DNA from: Jeongeupia wiesaeckerbachi
Lineage (GTDB): Bacteria > Pseudomonadota > Gammaproteobacteria > Burkholderiales > Chitinibacteraceae
Reading direction: 5' to 3'
Length of the DNA: 64,000 nucleotides
Assembly (NCBI RefSeq): GCF_050916355.1
Contig: NZ_CP136946.1
Location: 2,790,001-2,854,000 of the forward strand
The notes beneath the pieces were generated by a model that worked only from the letters and a program-made list of their open reading frames with translations, ran no database searches and had not been told where the DNA came from. Both the position numbers and the translations under genes were made by a program. Numbering within the stretch: position 1 is the first letter of the stretch; the number at the start of each line of letters is the position of its first letter. This document shows positions 27,004 to 34,700 of the stretch, one piece after another.

Positions 27004-27450
27004 ATGAGAAACAAGCTTACCGCCTCGCTGTTTACCTTGATCTGCCTGTTTGGCATGGCTCAGGCTCATGCCGCTTATACGGCGTGGCCGTTCAATGGTC
27101 GCGTGATCAATCAGAGTACGGCTGCGGTTGAGGCGTGGGATGGCGAACACGATTTCTATCGTATTGCCGGCGGACAGATGACATCGAACCTGCGCGACGT
27201 TGATCATATTCGCGTGGCCGACAGCGTTGGCTGGTGCAAGCTGGGGGCGAATGTGGTGACTGTCGCGCCGGGTGGCCAGGTCAGCGGTTGCGAGTGCTGG
27301 GTAAAGGCTGCGAGCGAGCCGTGCGACGCGCAGGATCAGCATTCGCTCATGGAAAGAGTGGCGTCGGCCCTGTTGGGGCGCGACCGAGTCAAGACGGTTG
27401 TGGCATACCTGTCGTCGCCGCACACCATGCTGGCGAAGGCCAACGTTTAA
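27004..27450 (+). CDS. Hypothetical secreted protein
   Basis: A 148-residue protein I do not recognise. The first 23 residues, MRNKLTASLFTLICLFGMAQ plus AHA, form a textbook signal peptide, so it is exported. The mature part is short, with three cysteines in VGWCKLG and SGCECWVKA plus one in EPCDAQDQH, which could form disulfides in the periplasm, and a C-terminal VVAYLSSPHTM. The start at 27004 is chosen for the signal peptide. A 252-base gap separates it from spoVR, with a palindrome GTCGCCGTACGGCGAC at 26845-26860, so it is likely a single-gene unit. It ends at a strong terminator. Confidence 0.8.
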   Translation: MRNKLTASLFTLICLFGMAQAHAAYTAWPFNGRVINQSTAAVEAWDGEHDFYRIAGGQMTSNLRDVDHIRVADSVGWCKLGANVVTVAPGGQVSGCECWVKAASEPCDAQDQHSLMERVASALLGRDRVKTVVAYLSSPHTMLAKANV

Positions 27451-27468
27451 GCGGGTAGCGTATACGGT

Positions 27469-27513
27469 ACGACGCCCCTGTCGCTGGATGGCGACAGGGG
27501 CGTCGTTGTTTTT
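27469..27513 (+). terminator. Intrinsic terminator after the secreted protein gene
   Basis: ACGACGCCCCTGTCGC pairs with GCGACAGGGGCGTCGT (16 bp) around a TGGATG loop, then TTGTTTTT. It lies 18 bases past the stop and faces the convergent small lipoprotein gene. Confidence 0.93.
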
Positions 27514-27522
27514 GCCCGGGGC

Positions 27523-27672
27523 TTATCGTTGAAGGCTGACGCCCACGTCGACATGTCCCGAGACAGTTGTTTCCATGCTGTTTCCGCTGGCGCAGCCAGT
27601 CGTCGCCAGTAGTGCAAGTACCGCGAGCGTTCTGTAGAGACGCTTAATGAAGTTGTCGCGGTGCGCCGTCAT
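27523..27672 (-). CDS. Small putative lipoprotein (49 residues)
   Basis: A short frame with a basic N-terminus (MTAHRDNFIKRLYR), a hydrophobic run TLAVLALLATTGC and a short polar tail ending GHVDVGVSLQR. The run ending in TTGC resembles a lipobox, though the -3 position is Thr rather than Leu, so lipidation is likely but not sure. AGAGGAAG lies nine bases before the ATG. The start overlaps the last 29 bases of the DUF2863-like gene upstream, so it should be translationally coupled to it. I know no matching family; entericidin-like peptides are similar only in size. Confidence 0.6.
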   Translation of the reverse strand: MTAHRDNFIKRLYRTLAVLALLATTGCASGNSMETTVSGHVDVGVSLQR

Positions 27673-28831
27673 CTGAACTTACTTCCTCTGGTACTTCCGG
27701 GTGCAAAAGTTCGCCGTCGGCATTCGGGTAAAGCGGAGTGCCGCAGTCATCGCAGTAGTCGAGCGGAAAATCGTGCTCGTGTATCCGGATGTCGCCGATA
27801 CCGAGTTCCTTGAGCAGCGCTTCGATTTCGCCAGCGCAATCCGTGGTCTCGTCTTCGCCATCCAGTAGTGGCCAGATGATGCCGTGCAGAACCTGGTCTT
27901 CGCCCAACTTGCTGAAGCCGACCCGATATTCCTCGAGCTGCCGGCCGCTGAACGGGGCGATGCTGGCCTGGAAGTGCCTGGGTTCGAGGTTCAGCGTCAG
28001 GACGAGATAGGCGAGCGTCGCGCGCAATGAATATCCGCGAGAGGCGTGGTCGGCGTTGCGCCAGGCGGTATGGTAAGCACCCGGTAGCAGTAAATCGTAC
28101 GCGGCGCCGGCCAGGACGGGCTGCAGCGCCGCACCGCCTTGTTGTTGCCACTGTTTCAGTGCTTCCTCGCGATCGCCATCCTCTTCCTGCCAGCGGAAAA
28201 TCGCTGCGCCGGACGGAACGACCACGGCGCCGAGCAGGTAGCGGGTGTCGGACAGGAACTGCTTGGTATCCGGCAGCTGACTGGCGTCGAGATGCAAGGC
28301 TTCTCGATTGAAGGCGGCATCGCCGAGTGCTTGGGCCAGCTCGGCGGTGGGCACGTAGCCGCGCGGCAACTGGTCGGGGCTGAACAGATAGTCGGTCAGG
28401 GCGATCTTGGCGATGCGTGAGAACACGTGGGCGCCGAGCTGGACGCGCAGATCCTGCAACTGGCTGTCAGCCAGGTGGCCGGCGCCGATCTGCCAGCGAG
28501 ACCAGGCCAGGACCGGGGCGGCGAACAGAAGTACATCCCAGCTGACGCCGTCGCGCTCGATGCGCAGGCTTTCGCAGGCCGCTTCCACGGCGTCGGCGAG
28601 GACGTTGTAGGTTTCGCCTTGCTCGGTTTCGCTGGCGGCGTCGAGCGCCTGATTCAGCGCATCCTCTTCGCCGTCGGCGATCAGCTGTTCAAGCCGTTCG
28701 GTCAGCTGTTTCTCCCAAAAGACATCTTCAAGGCGGCTGGTGGCGTGGGCCAGACCATCGGCAAGGCGCAGCAGGTCGGCCGCGTCGGCCGGGGAACGAC
28801 CTCGCCGGGAGGGGCGGTAGCGCTTCAACAT
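27644..28831 (-). CDS. DUF2863-like protein
   Basis: A 395-residue soluble protein, acidic and rich in Ala, Leu and Gln, starting MLKRYRPSRRGRSPADAADL. I believe it belongs to the betaproteobacterial DUF2863 family, whose function is unknown. It has no signal peptide or membrane segment. The C-terminus has a CX2C pair in DYCDDCGTPLYPNADGELLH (about 369-388), a single zinc-knuckle-like half site. AAGGAG precedes the ATG. It may be co-transcribed with the small lipoprotein that overlaps its 3' end. Confidence 0.72.
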   Translation of the reverse strand: MLKRYRPSRRGRSPADAADLLRLADGLAHATSRLEDVFWEKQLTERLEQLIADGEEDALNQALDAASETEQGETYNVLADAVEAACESLRIERDGVSWDVLLFAAPVLAWSRWQIGAGHLADSQLQDLRVQLGAHVFSRIAKIALTDYLFSPDQLPRGYVPTAELAQALGDAAFNREALHLDASQLPDTKQFLSDTRYLLGAVVVPSGAAIFRWQEEDGDREEALKQWQQQGGAALQPVLAGAAYDLLLPGAYHTAWRNADHASRGYSLRATLAYLVLTLNLEPRHFQASIAPFSGRQLEEYRVGFSKLGEDQVLHGIIWPLLDGEDETTDCAGEIEALLKELGIGDIRIHEHDFPLDYCDDCGTPLYPNADGELLHPEVPEEVSSDDGAPRQLH

Positions 28832-28895
28832 GCCTTTAGACTCCTTCTAGAAACCAATACGTCATTTTACCGGATTCGGCCTGGACGGCGCGGGG

Positions 28896-29375
28896 TCATT
28901 GGCGGTGCATCAGCATGGCGTTTTCGCCATAGCCGGACGCCGGGCCGAGCTTGCGAAAGCCGTGGCGAGACCAGAATGGTAGCGATCCTTGTACGGCAAC
29001 AAGTAGCGCGCCCTTCAGTTGCTGGCGTTGGCCCCATGCGAAAGCGTGCTCGACCAGCGCTTGCGCGATACCGATACCCCGTGCGCCGGGGTGAATGGCC
29101 AGGTCGTGCAGGAAGTGGCAATCCGCGGGTGAAGGGAGCGCGGCCAGTTCGGTCGCCAGTGGCGGCGGCGTCAAGCCGCGCCAGGGGTGGGTAAAGAAAT
29201 AGCCAAGCGCTTCGCCGCCTTGCCACGCCAGCCAGTGCGAGTCGGGGGACAGCGCCAGTTTGCGGGCAAACACTGCGCGTGGTTCGTGGTACGAGGCCGG
29301 ATAGCAGGCGGCCTGGACATCGAGTACGTGATCGAGTGTGTCAGTGGTGACTGGCTGGAGTTGCAGTATTGGCAT
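28896..29375 (-). CDS. GNAT family N-acetyltransferase
   Basis: A 159-residue acetyltransferase. The acetyl-CoA binding segment is visible as LHDLAIHPGARGIGIAQALVEHA (about 89-111), with the R/Q-x-x-G-x-G/A pattern, followed by a beta strand ALLVAVQGSLPFWSRHGFRK and the C-terminal GYGENAMLMHR typical of GNAT enzymes. The substrate cannot be told. No clear ribosome binding site lies before ATG 29375. It is divergent from the YkgJ-like gene. Confidence 0.85.
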   Translation of the reverse strand: MPILQLQPVTTDTLDHVLDVQAACYPASYHEPRAVFARKLALSPDSHWLAWQGGEALGYFFTHPWRGLTPPPLATELAALPSPADCHFLHDLAIHPGARGIGIAQALVEHAFAWGQRQQLKGALLVAVQGSLPFWSRHGFRKLGPASGYGENAMLMHRQ

Positions 29376-29477
29376 CGGTGGGCTTGTTGGGGGTTTCCGG
29401 TGAGGGTAGCGGCTGGGGGTGTCTGCGGCAACGCGTTAAACTACCCGCCGTGCTTTCCACCCGTTTGTCGTCGCGCA

Positions 29478-29807
29478 ATGAATCCCTGTCTGTCTTGCGG
29501 TGCCTGCTGTGCCGCGTTCCGTGTGACCTTCCATTGTTCCGAGCTGGAAAGCGAGGGCGGCCGAGTGCCGGATGCGCTGGCCGATGCCGAAACCGCCGAG
29601 CTGTACCGCTTGCGCGGCACCGACTACGCCCGCCCGCGATGCGTGGCGCTGGTGGGTCAGATTGGCAAGGCCGTTCATTGCGGCCTGTATCACGAGCGGC
29701 CCAACCCCTGTCGCGAGTTTGCGCCGATGGCCGAGCTTGGCGTGTTTTCCGAAGCGTGCAACCGTGCCCGCGCCCGTCATGGCCTGCCGCCGCTGCCGGT
29801 GGCGTGA
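29478..29807 (+). CDS. YkgJ family cysteine cluster protein
   Basis: A 109-residue protein with the YkgJ pattern: MNPCLSCGACCAAFRV at the start (CxxCxxCC), then RCVALVGQIGKAVHCGLYHERPNPCREF with the remaining cysteines, which together could bind zinc or an iron-sulfur cluster. The function of the family is unknown. I chose ATG 29478, which puts the first cysteines at the very N-terminus as in relatives; the open frame extends much further upstream but over the GNAT gene. Confidence 0.85.
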   Translation: MNPCLSCGACCAAFRVTFHCSELESEGGRVPDALADAETAELYRLRGTDYARPRCVALVGQIGKAVHCGLYHERPNPCREFAPMAELGVFSEACNRARARHGLPPLPVA

Positions 29808-29951
29808 CACTCTGCATTCGGGAGCAGGGTGATTGACCCGCGTTGTGTCGGCGTGCGCTTGGCGCGGACACGGGCTGCCAGATTGGTGGCTGCCTGTCGC
29901 GGCGTGTGATTTCCCGGTTGCCATCGTGGCCGAAAAGCGAAGGATGAAACG

Positions 29952-29981
29952 AAAAAACGCCCGGCGAACCGGGCGTTTTTT
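29952..29981 (-). terminator. Intrinsic terminator of the RhlE-like helicase gene
   Basis: AAAAAACGCCCGG-CGAA-CCGGGCGTTTTTT, a 13-bp stem with a stable tetraloop and T tracts in both directions, 20 bases after the helicase stop. Confidence 0.93.
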
Positions 29982-30001
29982 GTGTCGGATGACTCCGATG
30001 C

Positions 30002-31930
30002 TTACTCCGGACGGCGCGGGCGGCCGAACGACTTGCCTGCCGGGTGCTTGCTGACCGGCTTGTCGCCACCGAAGCCGCGGTCTCCGAACTGACGCTCATT
30101 GCGGTCGCCATGGCTGCGTTCCTGACGCGGTGCGCCGAATTCGCCGCGCGGTGCGCGTTGTTCCGGACGATCGCCGTAGCTGCGACGCTCTTGCGGCGCG
30201 CCGAACTCGCCACGCGGTGCACGCTCTTGACGATCGCCGTAGCTGCGTTCCTGACGCGGAGCGCCACCGAACTCGCCGCGCGGTGCGCGTTCCGGACGGT
30301 CACCGTAGCTGCGTTCCTGGCGCGGGGCGCCACCGAATTCGCCACGCGGTGCCGGGCGTTCGCTGCGATCGCCGTAGCTGCGACGTTCTTGCGGCGCGCC
30401 GCCGAAATCACGACGCGGTGCACGGTCGTTACGATCGCCATAGCTGCGCTCGCCTTGCGGCTTGCCGAAGCTGCGTTCCTGACGCGGTGCGTCGCTGCTG
30501 AAGGACGGGCGATCTTCACGCGGGGCGCGGTCAGCGTAGCTGCGTTCGCCGCCGGCGTTGCGATCACGGTTGCCAGCGTAGCCATTGCCTTCGCGACGGA
30601 AGTTGCCGCCGTTGCCGCCACCGTAACCACCACGGCCACCTTGCGGACGGCCACGGCTGTCGCCGCGCGGTGCGCCACGGTTGGCCGGGTTGAAGTTGGC
30701 TTCCAGGCCTTCCATGGCCATGGTTTCGACTTCGATCTCATAGCGACGACGGATCTTGGTCAGCAGGTGGAAATCGTTCTTGCCGACCAGCGACACGGCG
30801 CGACCTTCGCGACCGGCGCGGCCGGTACGGCCGATACGGTGAACGTAGTCTTCAGCGAACTTCGGCAGGTCGAAGTTCAGCACCAGACCGATGCCGGCGA
30901 CGTCGATACCGCGAGCGGCGACATCGGTGGCGACGATGACGTCGATTTCACCGCGGCGCAGCTTGTCCAGCACCTTGCGGCGCATGCGTTGCGGCAGATC
31001 GCCGTGCAGTGCGTCGGCGCGGATGCTTTCCATGCGCAGCCAGTCGGCGACGCTGTCAGCGTCAACCTTGGTGGCGGTGAACACGATGCTCTGGGTGGTG
31101 CCGGCGCCGTTGATCATGGCAGCGGTCAGCTTGAGCTTGTGGTCGTAACCGTCGGCGTAATGGATGGCCTGAGCGATGTTCGCGGTCGGCGAGCCGGTAG
31201 GCGCCAGTTCGACACGAACCGGATCCTTCATCATCGGCGCGGCAAAGCGCTGGACGGTGTCCGACAGCGTGGCCGAGAACAGCGCGGTCTGGCGTTCGGC
31301 CGGCAGTTGCGACACGATGGTTTCGATGTCGTCGATGAAGCCCATGTCGAGCATGCGGTCGGCTTCGTCGAGCACCAGCAGTTCGAGGCGACGGAAGTCG
31401 ATGCGGCCGCTGTTCATCAGGTCCATCAGGCGACCCGGGGTGGCGACGACGACTTCGACCGGCTGCGACAGTTGCTTGTGTTGAACCGGGTACGGCGTGC
31501 CGCCGACGATGCTGACAACCTTGCAACGCGGGATGCGGCGGGTGAACTGGGTGGCCACCTTGGCAACCTGTTCGGCCAGTTCGCGGGTCGGGGTCAGCAC
31601 CAAGACGCGCGGACCGCGGCTGTGATGCTTCGGCGCCATGCCCAGCATGTGGATGGCCGGCAGCAGGAAGGCCGCAGTCTTGCCGGTACCGGTCTGGGCC
31701 GAAGCCAGCAGGTCGTTGCCAGCGAGAATTTGCGGGATGGCTTGTGCCTGGATCGCCGTCGGTGCGGTCAGGCCATTGCTGGCGAGGTCACGGACGAGGT
31801 CGATAGACAGGCCGAGCGCTTCGAAGGAGTTTTCCGGTGCGGCGTCGGTAGCGGGCGCTTCGATGGGCGCGTCAATCACCGCGTCAACGATGGTGTCGAG
31901 GGCGGAGATGTTTTGTTCTTGGGTATTCAT
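30002..31930 (-). CDS. rhlE: DEAD-box RNA helicase, RhlE-like, with repetitive RG-rich tail
   Basis: ATP-dependent RNA helicase of 642 residues. The core (about 36-405) shows the Q motif region, Walker A AQTGTGKT (78-85), DEAD (188-191), SAT (219-221) and HRIGRTGR (364-371). After residue 415 comes a glycine/arginine-rich tail, then at about 481-612 a repeated unit close to RAPRGEFGGAPRQERSYGDR. Such basic tails bind RNA and can promote condensates. AAGGAAG precedes the ATG. The family acts in ribosome assembly and RNA decay, often in the cold. The exact subfamily (RhlE or DeaD-like) is by overall pattern. Confidence 0.94.
   Translation of the reverse strand: MNTQEQNISALDTIVDAVIDAPIEAPATDAAPENSFEALGLSIDLVRDLASNGLTAPTAIQAQAIPQILAGNDLLASAQTGTGKTAAFLLPAIHMLGMAPKHHSRGPRVLVLTPTRELAEQVAKVATQFTRRIPRCKVVSIVGGTPYPVQHKQLSQPVEVVVATPGRLMDLMNSGRIDFRRLELLVLDEADRMLDMGFIDDIETIVSQLPAERQTALFSATLSDTVQRFAAPMMKDPVRVELAPTGSPTANIAQAIHYADGYDHKLKLTAAMINGAGTTQSIVFTATKVDADSVADWLRMESIRADALHGDLPQRMRRKVLDKLRRGEIDVIVATDVAARGIDVAGIGLVLNFDLPKFAEDYVHRIGRTGRAGREGRAVSLVGKNDFHLLTKIRRRYEIEVETMAMEGLEANFNPANRGAPRGDSRGRPQGGRGGYGGGNGGNFRREGNGYAGNRDRNAGGERSYADRAPREDRPSFSSDAPRQERSFGKPQGERSYGDRNDRAPRRDFGGAPQERRSYGDRSERPAPRGEFGGAPRQERSYGDRPERAPRGEFGGAPRQERSYGDRQERAPRGEFGAPQERRSYGDRPEQRAPRGEFGAPRQERSHGDRNERQFGDRGFGGDKPVSKHPAGKSFGRPRRPE
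30095..30490 (-). repeat. In-gene tandem repeats coding the helicase tail
   Basis: Imperfect repeats of about 57-66 bp encode variants of APRGEFGGAPRQERSYGDR, about five to six copies, in frame with the helicase. Copies differ mainly by GGAPRQER versus GAPQERR. Repeats like this expand and contract, so copy number may differ between strains. Confidence 0.8.
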
Positions 31931-32105
31931 TGCGACTTCCTTGCAGGGTGAGGCCGTTCTTGGGCAGACAAGACGACGAAACCCAGGCCCGCTGAGGAAG
32001 CGGGCGGGCGATTCGAGTCCATTGGCCTGGTCACGGCGAAAAACATGCCGCTAACCAGAATGAACCGCGAACGCGAAGGAACCGGATGAAAGGTCAGGGG
32101 CAATG

Positions 32106-32134
32106 CAAAAAACGAGCCCGCGTCAAGCGCGGGC
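32106..32134 (-). terminator. Intrinsic terminator of the MscS-like gene
   Basis: On the minus strand GCCCGCG-CTTGA-CGCGGGC followed by TCG and seven Ts. It lies 51 bases after the stop of the channel gene. Confidence 0.88.
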
Positions 32135-32184
32135 CGTCGATCTGTTGCGTACTATGCCAGATAGTTCGGCATCGGGCAACAAGT

Positions 32185-33045
32185 TTATGATTTCACGTCG
32201 GTTTTTTCCAGGGCGCCGTACAGGCCGCCCAGCAGGTCACGCAGAATGCGTTGTTCGATCGCCGCGCGTTGCCCAAGCGGTGCGGGCAGTTGCAGGTGAA
32301 GCGTGATGTCTTCACGATCTTCCAGCGAAATGCGCAGTCTTGGCGCCAGTGTCGGTGTTTCAACCGCGTAGCTGCGTTCGATCTGGCGGGCGTGATGACT
32401 CAGGTCGTCGGCGTATTCGGCCACAACGGCCGCGGCGCTGGCGAGCATCAGCGCCTCGGCGCGTTGCCAGTCGGCACTTCGGTCGATGGCCACATGCACG
32501 GTCTGGATGACGTACTGACCCAGCGCGGTTTCGTTGTACAGCGGTTGCGACAGCAGCAGGCTGTTCGGAAAGGTGATCGCACGGCCGACCGTGCCCTTGT
32601 GCGTCTGGACCTGGCTTGATTCATGCAGCGTCGTGCATAGCAGGTTGGTGTCGATGACCAGGCCGCGCAGGCCGTTGATCTCGATCCGGTCGCCGACGGT
32701 ATAGGCATTGCTGCTGGTGCGGTAGATCGAGCCCATGCCGCACAGGATCATTTCTTTCGTTGCCAGCACGATCGCGGCGGCGATCGCGACCAGCGAGACG
32801 GCCAGCGTTTCGATCTCGTTGGCCCAGATCAGCGCCATCGCCAGCACGAACAGCACCAGCACCGTGTTGCGCAGCGTGACGAGCCAGCGGCGCTTGAGCT
32901 CGGGGCTCATGTCGTGGCGCCTGAGGATGGCGCGATGGATCAGCATCCGCACGATCAGCAGCGCGGTGATGAACACCAGCGAAATTGCCGCGTCGCGAAC
33001 GAATACGCGGTCAATGAAGGAGGGGAGCCAGTCGGCGGTCAGCAT
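32185..33045 (-). CDS. MscS-family mechanosensitive ion channel protein
   Basis: A 286-residue protein with three N-terminal hydrophobic segments (about 18-35, 57-75, 80-105) and the MscS beta-domain signature YTVGDRIEINGLRGLVID (about 115-132), followed by GTVGRAITFPNSLLLSQPLYN. It should sit in the inner membrane and open under tension to release solutes. It is short and matches small MscS homologues rather than MscK. It lies downstream of the MltF-like gene in the same direction, 65 bases away, so the two may be co-transcribed. Confidence 0.9.
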   Translation of the reverse strand: MLTADWLPSFIDRVFVRDAAISLVFITALLIVRMLIHRAILRRHDMSPELKRRWLVTLRNTVLVLFVLAMALIWANEIETLAVSLVAIAAAIVLATKEMILCGMGSIYRTSSNAYTVGDRIEINGLRGLVIDTNLLCTTLHESSQVQTHKGTVGRAITFPNSLLLSQPLYNETALGQYVIQTVHVAIDRSADWQRAEALMLASAAAVVAEYADDLSHHARQIERSYAVETPTLAPRLRISLEDREDITLHLQLPAPLGQRAAIEQRILRDLLGGLYGALEKTDVKS

Positions 33046-33110
33046 GGCATCGGGTCGAGTGGAGGGCGCTCCAGTCTAGCAGCCGGTACCTGTAGCGGCG
33101 ACGCCGAGTA

Positions 33111-34589
33111 TTAACGTTTCTGCGTCGTCATGTGCTTCTTCGCCGCTTCGCGCTCCTGCTCGTTCTTCATCAGCAGTTTGTAGGCGATGTAGTACTTGAA
33201 GATGCTGCTGACGTAGGTGACGGTTTCCGAGCCGATCTTCTCGGACGCGACGACCTCGACGTTGTTGAACCACTTGTTCGGATCAAGGCCGCGGTTTTTC
33301 GCCTCCTTGCGCAGTTGCTGGATTCGCGCGGCGCCGGCGTTGTAGGAGGCGAAGGCGAACAGCCCCTTGTTGAGCGTGTTCATCGGTTCCTTGGCGTAAT
33401 ACTGGTCGACCATGAAACGGATGTACTTCACCCCGGCATGAATATTGGGTTCGATCTGCCGGACGTCGCCGACCTTCATTTCCTTGCCGGTGGCGGGCAT
33501 CAGCTGCATGACGCCGATGGCGCCAACGTGGCTGCGCGCCTGCTGGTCGAGCCGGGATTCCTGATAGCCCTGTGCCATCATCAGCAGGTAGTCCATCTGA
33601 TACTGGTTGCTGTAGCGCTGGAAGATCGTCTTCGTGGCCTCGAAGCGGCTCAGATCCGTCGTTTGCAGTGCGTTCTTGACGAAATTCTGTTCGCCAAAGT
33701 ACCGCTTGTAGACGGTGTTGCCGAAGGTCGTCCCGCGTCCGTGGGTCTTGATGAAGCCGTTCAGGTCTTCCTTCAGCTTCGGGCTGTTCTTGCGGATCAT
33801 CAGCGCAATCTGGCCGTTGCTGTTGACGGCCAGTTCGGGGTGCAGTTGCAGCTTGGGGAGTACCTTGGCCCAGAGTCTGGCCTTGTAGTCGTCGACAACG
33901 GCGAGCTTGAGCAGGCCGCTATTGAGCATTTCCAGCAAATCCTCGTCCTCCAGCTCCTCGGCTGCCGGTACGAGCTTGATCAGTGGGCGTTTCTCCTTGG
34001 CAAAGTGCTGGTTCAGCAGCTGTAGGTGCTGCCAGTAGCTCGATGATTTGCGGATGTACAGCGTCTGGCCCGACAGGTCTTCGAGCTTGCTCAGCTTGGG
34101 TGACGCCGGTCCGGTGACGACGATTTCGTTGACGTTCTCGACCGTCGGCGCGGTGAAATCAACTTGCTTGAGACGTTCTGGCGTAATGGTCAGGCTGGCG
34201 GCGGCGATATCGCCACGACCGGACAGTAGCGCGGGAATCAGCTGGTCGCGTCGTGTCGGCACAAACACGATGAAAACCTTGAGGTTGCCGGTTTTCAGCC
34301 GCTTGTTCAGCTCGTCCTCGTAGGTCTTGAGCGTTTCATAGGCGGCGCCCCGTTGCTGGCCGTTTTCGACCCAGTAGTGGGTCTTGGAGTACGTGACCAG
34401 CACCCGGACGGCGCGACGTTTGATCATGCCGTCCAGATCGCCGTTGAAAACGGGATTCTGGTAGGGCAGCTCGCCGTAGATGCGATCCGGCGCCGAGGCA
34501 GTGGCTGGCGGTGGCGCGGTGTGGCCAACGTTCATGCACAGGCTGGCGATGACGGCCAGCAACAGGGATTTGACGGCGATGCCCGACAT
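33111..34589 (-). CDS. MltF-like lytic transglycosylase with solute-binding domain
   Basis: A 492-residue exported protein. After a signal peptide (MSGIAVKSLLLAVIASLCMN) comes a type-3 solute-binding domain (about 50-290; RAVRVLVTYSKTHYWVENGQ, LTITPERLKQVDFTAP), then an SLT lysozyme-like domain (about 320-460) with the catalytic Glu in QGYQESRLDQQ and the family's VGAIGVMQLMPATGKEM. This is the MltF layout: the enzyme cuts peptidoglycan and the first domain senses a ligand, in E. coli muropeptides or amino acids. GGAGAATG precedes ATG 34589; the upstream extension of the frame has no signal peptide. Confidence 0.92.
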   Translation of the reverse strand: MSGIAVKSLLLAVIASLCMNVGHTAPPPATASAPDRIYGELPYQNPVFNGDLDGMIKRRAVRVLVTYSKTHYWVENGQQRGAAYETLKTYEDELNKRLKTGNLKVFIVFVPTRRDQLIPALLSGRGDIAAASLTITPERLKQVDFTAPTVENVNEIVVTGPASPKLSKLEDLSGQTLYIRKSSSYWQHLQLLNQHFAKEKRPLIKLVPAAEELEDEDLLEMLNSGLLKLAVVDDYKARLWAKVLPKLQLHPELAVNSNGQIALMIRKNSPKLKEDLNGFIKTHGRGTTFGNTVYKRYFGEQNFVKNALQTTDLSRFEATKTIFQRYSNQYQMDYLLMMAQGYQESRLDQQARSHVGAIGVMQLMPATGKEMKVGDVRQIEPNIHAGVKYIRFMVDQYYAKEPMNTLNKGLFAFASYNAGAARIQQLRKEAKNRGLDPNKWFNNVEVVASEKIGSETVTYVSSIFKYYIAYKLLMKNEQEREAAKKHMTTQKR

Positions 34590-34700
34590 GACATTCTCCG
34601 CAGGCCGCTTTTGGCAGCCAGTGACCTCCCTGCTGATCTTTTCAGGATAGGCCGGTCGTGACCGGCAGCCTGCCACAGGTCGGCCGGACCGGATGGCCGG

